Source: Candidatus Dietzia intestinipullorum (GTDB taxonomy: Bacteria > Actinomycetota > Actinomycetes > Mycobacteriales > Mycobacteriaceae). From it: DNA of 64,000 nucleotides. The translations under genes and the position numbers were made by a program. The notes beneath the pieces are model-generated. The model was not told the origin of the DNA. It saw only the letters and a list, made by a program, of their open reading frames with translations, and did no database searches. Location of the stretch: contig DWWP01000021.1 of the NCBI GenBank assembly GCA_019119635.1, forward strand, positions 37,362 to 101,361, read 5' to 3'. Shown one piece after another: positions 16,729 through 24,716 of the stretch (the first letter of the stretch is position 1; every line of letters starts with the position of its first letter).

Positions 16729-17340
16729 ATGGAACCGCGAACGACGATCGACGACGACGAGGTCGGCAGCACGCCAGGGACCGGGCGCCCCACCGGACGC
16801 GAGGGGGTCCGGAAGGCGGTCCTCCGGGCCGCCCGCGCCCAGGTCGCCGCGCGCGGACCGCGGGTGCCGCTGCGCGACATCGCCGAGGCCGCCGGCGTCA
16901 ACCTCGGCCTCATCCACCGGCACGTCGGCCGCAAGGAGGACCTGCTGTCCGAGGTCCTCGACGACGGCCTGCGGCACGGCACCGCGCAGATCGACGGACT
17001 GGACGACGCCGGGCGCGCCCTGCGCACCATGCTCCTCGGCGCCACCGCCCGCCCCGACTACAGCCGCCTGCTGCTGTGGCTCGCGCTCGACCCGGAGGCC
17101 GTGCCCCCGACCGGGATCAGCCCGTCCTCCAGACCCGCGAACGCCGTGCGGCACATGCGCAACCCTCCGCCCGCCGGGGAGGAGCACCTGGCGCTGGCGC
17201 TGACCGTGGTCTACGCCTGGCCCGTACTGCGCTCGGAGATCCTGGACGTGCTCGGGGTGCCGGCCGACCGGCGGGAGGCGATCGACCACCGCGTCGCCGA
17301 CCTCCTCGCCGACCTGGTCACGAGGGAGCCCGGGCAGTGA
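16729..17340 (+). CDS. TetR-family transcriptional regulator of the sulfatase island
   Basis: A 203-residue TetR protein. The helix-turn-helix is at about residues 27-72 (VPLRDIAEAAGVNLGLIHRHVGRKEDLLSEVL). The rest is a poorly conserved ligand-binding and dimer domain. The ATG at 16729 is in the same position relative to GTATACGGTG as would suit autorepression. It is divergent from the dioxygenase-sulfatase operon, and its stop overlaps the GTG start of the formylglycine-generating enzyme (GTGA at 17337-17340), so regulator and maturase are cotranslated. The likely role is to control sulfatase, dioxygenase and maturase in response to a sulfated or sulfonated ligand. Confidence 0.85.
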   Translation: MEPRTTIDDDEVGSTPGTGRPTGREGVRKAVLRAARAQVAARGPRVPLRDIAEAAGVNLGLIHRHVGRKEDLLSEVLDDGLRHGTAQIDGLDDAGRALRTMLLGATARPDYSRLLLWLALDPEAVPPTGISPSSRPANAVRHMRNPPPAGEEHLALALTVVYAWPVLRSEILDVLGVPADRREAIDHRVADLLADLVTREPGQ

Positions 17341-18332
17341 GCGGCTGCTGCGCGCCGTCGACCCCGCCCGGACGCGGATCGGCCACACCCGGGGCGGGGC
17401 CCATCACGCCCGGGCACCGACCGTCCCGTCCGCCACGACCCGCGGGGGAGGGAGGTCCACCTCGTCGTCGTCAGGTGCCCGTACCCGGTGGCACCTTCGT
17501 CATGGGTGACCACTTCGACGAGGGTTACCCGGCGGACGGCGAGCTGCCGCTCCACGAGGTGCGCCTGAGCCCGTTCCGGATGGACGAGTCCGCGGTGACC
17601 AATGCGCAGTTCGCCACCTTCTGCAAGGCCACCGGCTACGTCACCGACGCCGAGCAGCTCGGGGTCTCGCCCGTGTTCCACCTGGCCGTCGAGGCGTCGC
17701 GGTCGGACGTATTGCACGCCCTGGACGCCGCCCCGTGGTGGCTGTCGGTCCGCGGGGCCGACTGGCGCCATCCGGCGGGCCCGCGCTCGTCGATCACCGA
17801 CCTGCAGAACCACCCGGTCGTCCACGTCTCGTGGAATGACGCGGTCGCGTACTGCGACTGGGCCGACGCCCGCCTGCCCACCGAGGCCGAATGGGAGTAC
17901 GCGGCGCGCGGCGGCCTGTCGGGCGCGCGCTTCCCGTGGGGCGACGAGCTCACCCCACGCGGCCGATGGAACCTCAACGTCTGGCAGGGGCGGTTCCCGG
18001 ACCACAACACGCTGGACGACGGCCACCTGGCCACCGCCCCCGTCCGCTCCTACCGGCCCAACGGGTACGGGCTGCACGAGATGGTGGGCAACGTGTGGGA
18101 GTGGTGCCACGACGTCTTCGACCCCGCCTACTACCGGAGCTCACCAGCAAAGGACCCGCGCGGGCCCCGGCCCACCGAGGACCCGTCCGCCGAACGGTGG
18201 CGCACGATGCGCGGCGGCTCCTACCTGTGCCACGACTCGTACTGCTACCGGTACCGGGTGGCGGCACGCTCGGCCAACACCGAGCAGTCCGCGACGGCGA
18301 ACCTGGGGTTCCGCTGCGCCCGGGACGCCTGA
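17337..18332 (+). CDS. Formylglycine-generating enzyme (sulfatase-modifying factor, FGE)
   Basis: A 331-residue FGE-sulfatase domain protein. It oxidises the sulfatase Cys within CxPxR to formylglycine using O2 and copper. The copper-binding active-site cysteines are C298 and C303 in SYLCHDSYCYRYR, nearly identical to the human enzyme motif. GGTFVMGD, LPTEAEWEYAARGG, GNVWEWCHDVF and NLGFRCARD are all in place. The N-terminal 40 residues (MSGCCAPSTPPG...) are Pro/Gly-rich, as in actinobacterial FGEs. The GTG start at 17337 overlaps the TetR stop. Its client is almost certainly the arylsulfatase at 13390-15753. Confidence 0.93.
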   Translation: MSGCCAPSTPPGRGSATPGAGPITPGHRPSRPPRPAGEGGPPRRRQVPVPGGTFVMGDHFDEGYPADGELPLHEVRLSPFRMDESAVTNAQFATFCKATGYVTDAEQLGVSPVFHLAVEASRSDVLHALDAAPWWLSVRGADWRHPAGPRSSITDLQNHPVVHVSWNDAVAYCDWADARLPTEAEWEYAARGGLSGARFPWGDELTPRGRWNLNVWQGRFPDHNTLDDGHLATAPVRSYRPNGYGLHEMVGNVWEWCHDVFDPAYYRSSPAKDPRGPRPTEDPSAERWRTMRGGSYLCHDSYCYRYRVAARSANTEQSATANLGFRCARDA

Positions 18333-18445
18333 CCTGAGGCGATCGCGCAGTCACGTCGTGACCGACACCGTCGTGGCGGTGATGCTCTCCGATGACGCCT
18401 CCATCGAGAAGCGGCAGCCACCCGCGTTTCCTGGTCAGTCACGAA

Positions 18446-18522
18446 CTTAATACACCTTGACTATCTTTCACTTTGCAGTGATACTCGTCACGTCGCGTGA
18501 ATTAAGTCAGTGCATCATGCAC
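18446..18522 (+). promoter_or_regulatory. Promoter of the binding-protein operon with downstream palindrome
   Basis: CTTAAT at 18446-18451, TTGACT (-35) at 18457-18462 and GATACT (-10) at 18480-18485, spacing 17 bp. The -10 is inside GTGATACTCGTCAC (18478-18491), differing at one base from the block at 11106-11119. A 13-bp palindrome GTGCATCATGCAC follows at 18510-18522, between the expected transcript start and the gene, in position to act as an operator. Confidence 0.7.
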
Positions 18523-18551
18523 CCATGACACCGCAATCTCCAGGAGAGCCG

Positions 18552-20159
18552 ATGAAACGCACCACCTCCGCCGCAGCGACCCTCGCCGCCGCCGCACTGG
18601 TCCTCACCGCCTGTGGCGGCGGGGGCGACGAACCCGGCTCCGAGCCGCGGATCGATGCGGACTCGCTGCTGCCACCCATGGGCGAGGAGTGCACCGCGGA
18701 GCAGGCCGGCGGCACCATCACCATGGGCGAGTACGTCATGCTGCCCACGTTCGCGCCCGGGCAGGGGCAGCACGGCGTCCGGGGCGGATCGCAGTCCGCC
18801 GCCATCTACGACCGCCTCATGCGCTGGGACGCGCAGAACGAGGAGTTCGTGCCGCAGCTCGCGGAGTCGCTCGAGTCCAACGACGACAACTCGGTGTGGA
18901 CCCTCACGCTCCGCGAGGGCGTCAACTTCTCCAACGGCGACCCGCTCACCGCGGAGGACGTGGCCTTCACCATCGGTCTCCACCAGGACCCGGAGACCCG
19001 GTCGGTCGTGATGACCGACGCCATGGAGGTGGCCGACGTCGAGGCGGTGGATCCCCTCACCGTGGAGTTCACCCTCGACGAGCCGTGGGCGGGCTTCCCG
19101 ACCCTGCTGAGCGGGACCGCCGGCGAGGTCATCCCCCAGCAGGCGTACGAGGCCTCCGACCCCGAGGAGTGGGAGCGTGCGCCCATCGGCGCCGGCCCGT
19201 TCGTCCTGGACGAGTACATCCCCGACCAGAAGACCGTCCTGCAGCCCAACCCCGACTACTACGGCGGCGCCGTCTGCCCGACCCTGGAGTTCCTCCGCAT
19301 CCCGGGCTCGCAGGGCACCTTCGAGGCCTTCCAGAACGACGAGCTCCAGGTGAGCTTCCTGCGCGGCTCCAAGTTCGTCGCCGACGCCCAGGAGGCCGGG
19401 GCGCGCGGGTTCCATCAGATCACCAGCTCCGGCTCGGTGATCAACATGAACAACGGCGCCGCCGGCTACGACGGCCCCCTCACCGACCAGCGCGTCCGCA
19501 AGGCAGTGGCCCACGCCCTGGACCGCGACCTGATGGATCAGCGCCTCACCGACGGGACCGGCCAGCCGACTTCGGCCCTGCTCGCCGAAGCCTCCCGCTT
19601 CTACGACGGCCAGGAGGGCCCCACCTACGACCCGGAGCGTGCCACCGAGCTCGTCGAGGAGGTCAAGGCCGACACCGGTTGGGACGGGGCGATCACGATC
19701 CTCATCTCGGACGGGCCAGAGAACGTCGAGGCCGGGGTCGTGACCAAGGCCCTGCTCGACGCCGCCGGGTTCAACGTGACCATCGAGAACGCCCCCGTCT
19801 CGCAGGTCACGGCCCGGCAGTTCACCGGTGACTACGAGGTGGTGATCGGCGGGCTGGCGGTGTCCGACGCCGACCCCGCATCGGCGTTCGCCAGCGGCCT
19901 GACCCCGGGCGGGGCCACCAACCTCACCGGCGTCGACGACCCCCGGCTCACCGACGCGATCTCCGAGCTCAAGGCCGCCTCCGATCTCGAGGCCCAGAAG
20001 GAGGCGTACACCGCCCTGCAGGAGATCCACAACGAGATCCAGCCGTTCACGGTGATCGCCAACGCCGAGGAGTACGTCACCGTCGACGATTCCGTCCACG
20101 GGATCGACACCACCGTGGCCTCGGTCGTCCTCTTCGACAACGCCTACATCGAGAACTGA
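18552..20159 (+). CDS. ABC transporter substrate-binding lipoprotein (SBP_bac_5 family)
   Basis: A 535-residue exported lipoprotein. The signal peptide MKRTTSAAATLAAAALVLTA ends at lipobox Cys21. The body follows the oligopeptide/nickel-binding family: LMRWDAQNEEFVPQLAESLE, TLREGVNFSNGDPLTAEDV, a GAGPFVLDEYIPDQKTVLQPNPDYY block and DQRVRKAVAHALDRD. It should capture the solute for the DppBCDF-like transporter encoded 5-9 kb away; no other permease genes accompany it. The ATG at 18552 has CAGGAGAGCCG upstream. The amidase follows after only 4 bp. The promoter module shared with the ATPase operon supports the pairing. Confidence 0.9.
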   Translation: MKRTTSAAATLAAAALVLTACGGGGDEPGSEPRIDADSLLPPMGEECTAEQAGGTITMGEYVMLPTFAPGQGQHGVRGGSQSAAIYDRLMRWDAQNEEFVPQLAESLESNDDNSVWTLTLREGVNFSNGDPLTAEDVAFTIGLHQDPETRSVVMTDAMEVADVEAVDPLTVEFTLDEPWAGFPTLLSGTAGEVIPQQAYEASDPEEWERAPIGAGPFVLDEYIPDQKTVLQPNPDYYGGAVCPTLEFLRIPGSQGTFEAFQNDELQVSFLRGSKFVADAQEAGARGFHQITSSGSVINMNNGAAGYDGPLTDQRVRKAVAHALDRDLMDQRLTDGTGQPTSALLAEASRFYDGQEGPTYDPERATELVEEVKADTGWDGAITILISDGPENVEAGVVTKALLDAAGFNVTIENAPVSQVTARQFTGDYEVVIGGLAVSDADPASAFASGLTPGGATNLTGVDDPRLTDAISELKAASDLEAQKEAYTALQEIHNEIQPFTVIANAEEYVTVDDSVHGIDTTVASVVLFDNAYIEN

Positions 20160-20163
20160 CCCC

Positions 20164-21606
20164 GTGACCGCCGACGCCACCTCGCCCTCCCCCGCCCGCG
20201 ACGCGGTCGCCCTGGCCGCCGACATCCGCTCCGGCGCGCAGGACGCCCGCGAGGTCACCGACGAGGCGATCCGTCGGATCGAGGAACTGAACCCCCGGCT
20301 CAACGCGGTGGTCTCCACCCGGTTCGACGAGGCCCGCGCCGAGGTCGACGCGGGCCTCGCGGACGGCCCCCTGCGGGGCGTCCCGGTCCTCGTCAAGAAC
20401 CTCGGGGCCGACGTCGCGGGGCAGCCCGCCACGGACGGATCACGCCTGTTCGCGGACGTGGTCGCCGAGGTGGACTGCGCCGTCGTGCAGCGGTATAAGG
20501 CCGCGGGCATGGTGGTCCTGGGGACCACCAACGTCCCGGAACTGGGGAAGACGACGACGACGGAGCCCCTGCTCTACGGGCCCTGCCGCAATCCCTGGGA
20601 CACCGGGTACTCGACCGGCGGCTCCAGCGGCGGGTCGGGGGCCGCCGTCGCGTCGGGGATGGTGCCCGTCGCGCACGGCACCGACGGCGGCGGCTCCATC
20701 CGGATCCCCGCCTCGGCGTGCGGGCTGGTGGGGCTCAAGCCGAGCCGGGGCCGGGTGCCCGGCTGGCCCCGCCCGGACGGGCTGGCCTCGCCGGTGACCT
20801 ACCACCACGCTCTGACCACCTCGGTCCGCGACTCGGCCGCCCTGCTGGACGCGGTCGCCGGGCACGCCCCCGGTGACGCCTTCGGGGCCCCCACGCCCGC
20901 GCGTCCGTTCCTCGAGGAGGTCGGCGCCGAGCCGGGGCGGCTGCGCATCGGCGTGATCGGCACCGCACCGGACCCCTTCCCCACCGACCCGGTGACCACC
21001 GCGGCCGTCGACCGCACGGCGACACTGCTCACCGAGCTCGGCCACGAGGTCCGTCCGATCGAGCTCGGCATCGACATCACCGAGTCGATGGCCATCGGCG
21101 GCCGGATCATGATGGCCCAGCTGGTCGCGACGGTCGACGCGCGGCTCGGGGCGCTCGGCCGCGAGCTCGCCGACGACGACCTCGAGCCGTGGACACGCAC
21201 GATGCTCGACAACGGGCGCACCGTGACCGGCACCGATCTCAACCTCGCGTTGCAGGGGGCGCAACGGATCGGCTGGCAACTGGCGGAGATGTTCGGCGAG
21301 GACGGCGTGGACGTGGTCCTCCTGCCGACGCTCCCGCTGCCCGTCCCCGAACTCGGCCACCTCGACGCGACGGATCCGGCGTCGATGTGGACGCGGTCGT
21401 CCGCCTACTCCAGTTGCGTCTCGCTGTTCAACGTGTCCGGGCAGCCGGCGATCTCGCTGCCGGCGGGGAGCGACACCGCCGGGCTGCCCGTGGGAGTACA
21501 GTTCGCTGCCGACTACGGGCGCGAGGACCTGCTCCTGCGCCTGTCCGCGCAGGTCGAGCACGCGGCGCCGTGGCCGGCCGTCGCCCCGGGCTTCGCCGGC
21601 TGGTGA
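20164..21606 (+). CDS. Amidase-signature family amidase
   Basis: A 480-residue amidase-signature enzyme with the Ser-cisSer-Lys triad: K78 ([11 protein letters not shown]), cis-Ser154 in [16 protein letters not shown] and nucleophile Ser178 in [14 protein letters not shown]. These hydrolyse a C-N amide bond. The length is typical, and there is no signal peptide, so it acts in the cytosol. It starts with GTG four bases after the binding-protein stop, so it is in the same operon and probably processes the imported solute. This suggests the transported compound has an amide bond. The substrate cannot be named. Confidence 0.9.
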   Translation: MTADATSPSPARDAVALAADIRSGAQDAREVTDEAIRRIEELNPRLNAVVSTRFDEARAEVDAGLADGPLRGVPVLVKNLGADVAGQPATDGSRLFADVVAEVDCAVVQRYKAAGMVVLGTTNVPELGKTTTTEPLLYGPCRNPWDTGYSTGGSSGGSGAAVASGMVPVAHGTDGGGSIRIPASACGLVGLKPSRGRVPGWPRPDGLASPVTYHHALTTSVRDSAALLDAVAGHAPGDAFGAPTPARPFLEEVGAEPGRLRIGVIGTAPDPFPTDPVTTAAVDRTATLLTELGHEVRPIELGIDITESMAIGGRIMMAQLVATVDARLGALGRELADDDLEPWTRTMLDNGRTVTGTDLNLALQGAQRIGWQLAEMFGEDGVDVVLLPTLPLPVPELGHLDATDPASMWTRSSAYSSCVSLFNVSGQPAISLPAGSDTAGLPVGVQFAADYGREDLLLRLSAQVEHAAPWPAVAPGFAGW

Positions 21607-21652
21607 CCGGGGCGCCATGATGGCACGACACACTTCCAGGAGGACCGACCCG

Positions 21653-22360
21653 ATGACGTATCGCAACGGCCCGGCCACGCCGGCAGCGCCGCCCGCCCCC
21701 GTCATCGAGTCCGGTTCCGAGAGCCGCGACGTCAAGACACACATGATCGACATCGCCGAGCAGATGTTCGCGGAACGGGGACTGGACGGGGTCTCCATGC
21801 GGGACGTGGCGAGCGCCGCGGGCCAGCGCAACAACTCGGCGGTCCAGTACCACTTCGGCAGCCGCGACGGACTGATCGTGGAGGTGCTCCGTCGCCGCAT
21901 GGGGGCGATCCACGCCGATCGGCTCGTCCGCCTGCACGAGGCCGACGAGAGCGGACTCGGTGCCGACGTCCCCACCCTGGTGAGCGTCCTGCTGGAGCCG
22001 TTCGTGGAGGCGATCCGGCGGAGCCCGCAACCGACGCACTACGGGCGGTTCCTGGCCAAGGTCGGCCCGCTCGTGGGACCGACGATCCCGGAGATCACCG
22101 AGCGGCGTACCCCACCCGACGACGTGGTGACCCGCCTCATCGACGCCCTGGACCATGTCCCCAAGCGCACCGCGTTCGAGCGGATCGACCTGGCCATGCA
22201 GATGTTCATCGGCGCCCTCGCCGTGCACGAGGACCGCCAGGACAGCGCGCCCCCGGTGGAGATCGCCGACTTCGAGCGGACGGTCGTCCACCTGTACGAC
22301 ATGACCCTCGCGGGGCTTCTCGCCCCCGACTCGACCTCGACAGGAGATCGGAGAGCATGA
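21653..22360 (+). CDS. TetR-family transcriptional regulator
   Basis: A 235-residue TetR regulator with a helix-turn-helix at about residues 27-75 (IAEQMFAERGLDGVSMRDVASAAG ... AVQYHFGSRDGLIVEVL) and a long ligand domain. The ATG at 21653 is chosen over 21617 because AGGAGG lies 9 bp upstream and residues before it are not conserved-looking. It lies 46 bp after the amidase and overlaps the reductase start by 4 bp (ATGA), so it is likely part of the binding-protein/amidase operon. It may be the sensor for the imported compound. Confidence 0.85.
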   Translation: MTYRNGPATPAAPPAPVIESGSESRDVKTHMIDIAEQMFAERGLDGVSMRDVASAAGQRNNSAVQYHFGSRDGLIVEVLRRRMGAIHADRLVRLHEADESGLGADVPTLVSVLLEPFVEAIRRSPQPTHYGRFLAKVGPLVGPTIPEITERRTPPDDVVTRLIDALDHVPKRTAFERIDLAMQMFIGALAVHEDRQDSAPPVEIADFERTVVHLYDMTLAGLLAPDSTSTGDRRA

Positions 22361-23562
22361 CGATGAGCACCGTCGCGACCGGCCGCGAACCGTTGTTCCG
22401 CCCGTTCGGTGTGCGATCCCTCGAGCTGGCCAACCGGCTGGTGATGTCGCCGATGACCCGGATGGGCTGCCCGGACGGGCTGCCCGACGCCGTCAACCGC
22501 GACTACTACGCCGACCGCGCGGCCGGCGGCACGGGCCTGGTGGTGACCGAGGGCATCGGCGTCGACCACCCCGCCTCGGTGGACCACTCCTCGATCCCGC
22601 GGCTCGACGGGCCGGCGTCCGTGGCGGCGTGGAAGGTCGTCACCGACGCGGTGCACGCCGCGGGCGGGCGGATCCTCGCCCAGCTGTGGCACGTCGGCCC
22701 CCTGTGGGGCGCCAACGCCCGGTTCGACCGCCCCCAGCGAGACCGGCTCATGGCGGTGCACCCCATGCGCCCCTCCGGCCGATGGGGCACGCCGGGTGTC
22801 ACCACGTATTCCGAGCGCAGCATCGCGCGCTGGGCGCCGGAGACCACCCCGATGACAGGCGAGGACATCGCCGAGACGATCGCCGCGTTCGGCCGCTCGG
22901 CCCGCCTGGCGGTGGAGGCGGGCTTCGACGGCGTCACCCTGCACGGCGGCCACGGATACCTGTTGGACGCGTTCGTCTGGGACGACACCAACCGGCGCAC
23001 AGACGAGTGGGGCGGAGACCTCGCCGCGCGCAGCCGGTTCCCCGCCGCGGTGGTGGCCGCCGTCCGCGAGGCCATCGGCCCCGAGACGCCGCTGTTCTAC
23101 CGGTTCTCCCAGCACACCCAGCAGGATTACAAGGCCCTCAAGGCCACCACTCCCGACGAGCTGGCCGTGTACCTCGGCGCCCTCGCCGACGCCGGGGCCG
23201 ACCTCCTGGACGCCTCGACCCGCCGCTTCGACGACCCCGCCTTCCCCGACCTGGCCGGTGCCGACGGCGAGAGGTCCCTGGCCGGGTGGGCGCGGCGGTT
23301 GACGGGGTTGCCCTCCGGCGCCGTGGGCGGCGTGGGGATCGGGACCTCGTTGCGCGAGCAGAAATCCGGTAAGGAGGTGCGCCCCTCGGACAACATCGAC
23401 TCGGTGGTGGCGGCCCTCGAGCGCGGGGAGTTCGACCTCATCTCCGTGGGGCGCCTGCACCTGGCCGATCCTGCGATCGCGCGCGTCCTGCGCGAGTCCG
23501 GACCGCTGCCCGAGTTCGTGCGCGAGGTGCACGAGCGGCCGCTCCGCATGCCGGAGACCTGA
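22357..23562 (+). CDS. Old-yellow-enzyme-family NADH:flavin oxidoreductase
   Basis: A 401-residue FMN-dependent TIM-barrel reductase. It starts with the family N-terminus (LFRPFGVRSLELANRLVMSPMTR), then ILAQLWHVGP, the substrate-binding HGGHGYLLDAFVWDDTNRR segment, DEWGGDLAARSRFP, and a C-terminal FMN-phosphate region near DLISVGRLHLADP. Such enzymes reduce activated C=C bonds or nitro groups. The gene overlaps the TetR stop at 22357-22360 and ends the island; a hairpin at 23567-23593 follows. A second ATG two codons in (22363) is an alternative start. The substrate is unknown, perhaps a product of amidase or sulfatase action. Confidence 0.9.
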   Translation: MTMSTVATGREPLFRPFGVRSLELANRLVMSPMTRMGCPDGLPDAVNRDYYADRAAGGTGLVVTEGIGVDHPASVDHSSIPRLDGPASVAAWKVVTDAVHAAGGRILAQLWHVGPLWGANARFDRPQRDRLMAVHPMRPSGRWGTPGVTTYSERSIARWAPETTPMTGEDIAETIAAFGRSARLAVEAGFDGVTLHGGHGYLLDAFVWDDTNRRTDEWGGDLAARSRFPAAVVAAVREAIGPETPLFYRFSQHTQQDYKALKATTPDELAVYLGALADAGADLLDASTRRFDDPAFPDLAGADGERSLAGWARRLTGLPSGAVGGVGIGTSLREQKSGKEVRPSDNIDSVVAALERGEFDLISVGRLHLADPAIARVLRESGPLPEFVREVHERPLRMPET

Positions 23563-23566
23563 GCCG

Positions 23567-23593
23567 GGACCGACACCCCGTGGTGTCCGGTCC
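23567..23593. terminator. Hairpin after the old-yellow-enzyme gene
   Basis: GGACCGACACC at 23567-23577 pairs with GGTGTCCGGTCC at 23582-23593 (11 pairs, one bulge) around a 4-nt loop, five bases after the stop codon. It lies between convergent genes and probably terminates the rightward operon; no clear U-tract follows. Confidence 0.6.
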
Positions 23594-23697
23594 GGTGCGG
23601 TAGTCAGTCGGTCCCGGGAGGTTTACCGTCCGGGAATGACCTCTCTCCGAGCCGCTCTGGTGATGACGTCGCTCCTTGCGCGCCGGAGCAAGCGCTT

Positions 23698-24318
23698 CTA
23701 CGCGGACCCGTCGTCGATGCGGGGATCACTGCCGTCAGCGCAGGCCCCCCGATCGAGGAGCCGCTGGGCCATCTCGCGTCCCTGCTCCAGCATGCTCGTG
23801 CCGTAGATGGGGCGGTGGGCGAACGCGCCCTCCAGCAGCAGGAAGAGGTGGTTGGCCAGCAGTCGGTGCTCGAGGCCGGGATCGGTGTCCTCCTTGACCA
23901 ATTCCTCCAGCCGGTCGCAGATCGAATGCTTGTGGTAGCGGATGACCTCGTGCGCCGGATGCTCCGCGGGCAGTTCCGCGGCCGCATTGAGGAAGGCGCA
24001 GCCCCGGTGGCCGTTCGCGTGATCCGCGGCGTAGACGTCGAAGAAGGCCAGCGCCCTCGGGTGTTCGGCGCGGGCGACCTCCTCCTCGAGCAGCGACCAC
24101 CACCACCGGTGCCGGTTGAGGAGGTACGCCACCACGAGGCCGTCCTTGGAGCCGAAGTTCTTGTAGAGGATCGGCTTGGTGACCCCGGATTCGGCGGCGA
24201 TCGTGTCCACACCGACGGCGTGGATGCCCTGCTCGTAGAACAGCTCCGAGCCCACGTCGAGGATCTGGAGGGCCCCCGGCGTGAGCTCGGAGAGGTCGGG
24301 GAAATTCGTGTCCGTCAC
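23698..24318 (-). CDS. TetR-family transcriptional regulator
   Basis: A 206-residue TetR protein. The helix-turn-helix is IHAVGVDTIAAESGVTKPILYKNFGSKDGLVVAYL (about residues 32-66), followed by a C-terminal domain with the HRGCAFLNAAAEL motif shared by one common TetR subgroup whose members often control small reductases or efflux genes. The start is GTG at 24318. It is divergent from the 55-residue gene at 24411, and the gap carries two related candidate operators at 24328-24344 and 24363-24380, so it probably represses itself and that gene. Confidence 0.88.
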   Translation of the reverse strand: MTDTNFPDLSELTPGALQILDVGSELFYEQGIHAVGVDTIAAESGVTKPILYKNFGSKDGLVVAYLLNRHRWWWSLLEEEVARAEHPRALAFFDVYAADHANGHRGCAFLNAAAELPAEHPAHEVIRYHKHSICDRLEELVKEDTDPGLEHRLLANHLFLLLEGAFAHRPIYGTSMLEQGREMAQRLLDRGACADGSDPRIDDGSA

Positions 24319-24327
24319 ACCCTTGAC

Positions 24328-24380
24328 TTTACAGATCGGTATAGCTAATTTTAAAAGCAGGGTTTACAGACCTGTATACC
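24328..24380. promoter_or_regulatory. Two related TetR operator candidates
   Basis: TTTACAGATCGGTATA begins at 24328 and TTTACAGACCTGTATA at 24363. The second contains the palindrome TACAG-AC-CTGTA; the first is an imperfect copy. Both lie in an AT-rich divergent promoter region, 35 bp apart (about 3.3 helical turns), so two TetR dimers could bind nearly the same face. Confidence 0.6.
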
Positions 24381-24410
24381 TCCAGCGTCAGCCCCCAGGG
24401 AGGGATCCTC

Positions 24411-24578
24411 ATGGCACCATTCCGTCCGGTCATCAACTTCGCCCGCGAGCTGTGGTTCGCACTCGACACGGCAAGCGCACTCTTCCGCGGGGGCACGGCC
24501 TCCGAGGAGGCACGCCGCTACATCTCGGCCAAGCCCTCCGTCGGGGCCGCAGCCCCCCAGGCGCAGCCCGCGGCCTGA
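24411..24578 (+). CDS. 55-residue protein divergent from a TetR gene
   Basis: A short gene, MAPFRPVINFARELWF..., ending AAAPQAQPAA. It has an amphipathic or weakly hydrophobic N-terminal half (about residues 4-27) and an Ala/Pro/Gln tail, with no Cys. AGGGAGG lies 8-13 bp upstream of the ATG at 24411, and a strong hairpin follows at 24636-24679, so it looks like a complete transcription unit of its own. The divergent TetR with twin operators suggests it is the regulated target. I do not recognise a family; a small membrane-associated effector is possible. Confidence 0.62.
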   Translation: MAPFRPVINFARELWFALDTASALFRGGTASEEARRYISAKPSVGAAAPQAQPAA

Positions 24579-24635
24579 CCGCACCGCCGCCCGCACGATC
24601 GGCCGGGCGCCTGCCCCTCTCCCGGCGGGCGCCCC

Positions 24636-24679
24636 GGGAAGGACCCGGATCCTGACCGCTCAGAATCCGGGTCCTTCCC
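24636..24679. terminator. Strong hairpin terminator after the 55-residue gene
   Basis: A perfect 15-bp stem (outer GGGAAGGACCC, right arm 24665-24679) with an inner CTGA/TCAG extension and a CCGC loop. It stands 57 bp after the stop codon and 38 bp before the serine hydrolase gene. It should isolate the small gene from the hydrolase. Confidence 0.75.
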
Positions 24680-24716
24680 CATTGTCCGGCGCCGAACCCG
24701 TTGGGACCGTAGGCAA

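Noticed and set aside
15477..17336. A 620-codon upstream extension in frame with the formylglycine-generating enzyme.
   Set aside because: It runs antisense to the sulfatase and dioxygenase and through tetR in another frame; the family sequence and the GTGA overlap place the start at 17337.
18507..20531. A 674-codon frame antisense to the binding-protein and amidase genes.
   Set aside because: It is the mirror of a high-GC gene with few stop codons; composition is Gly/Val/Arg-rich with no recognisable domain, and the opposite strand encodes a clear lipoprotein.
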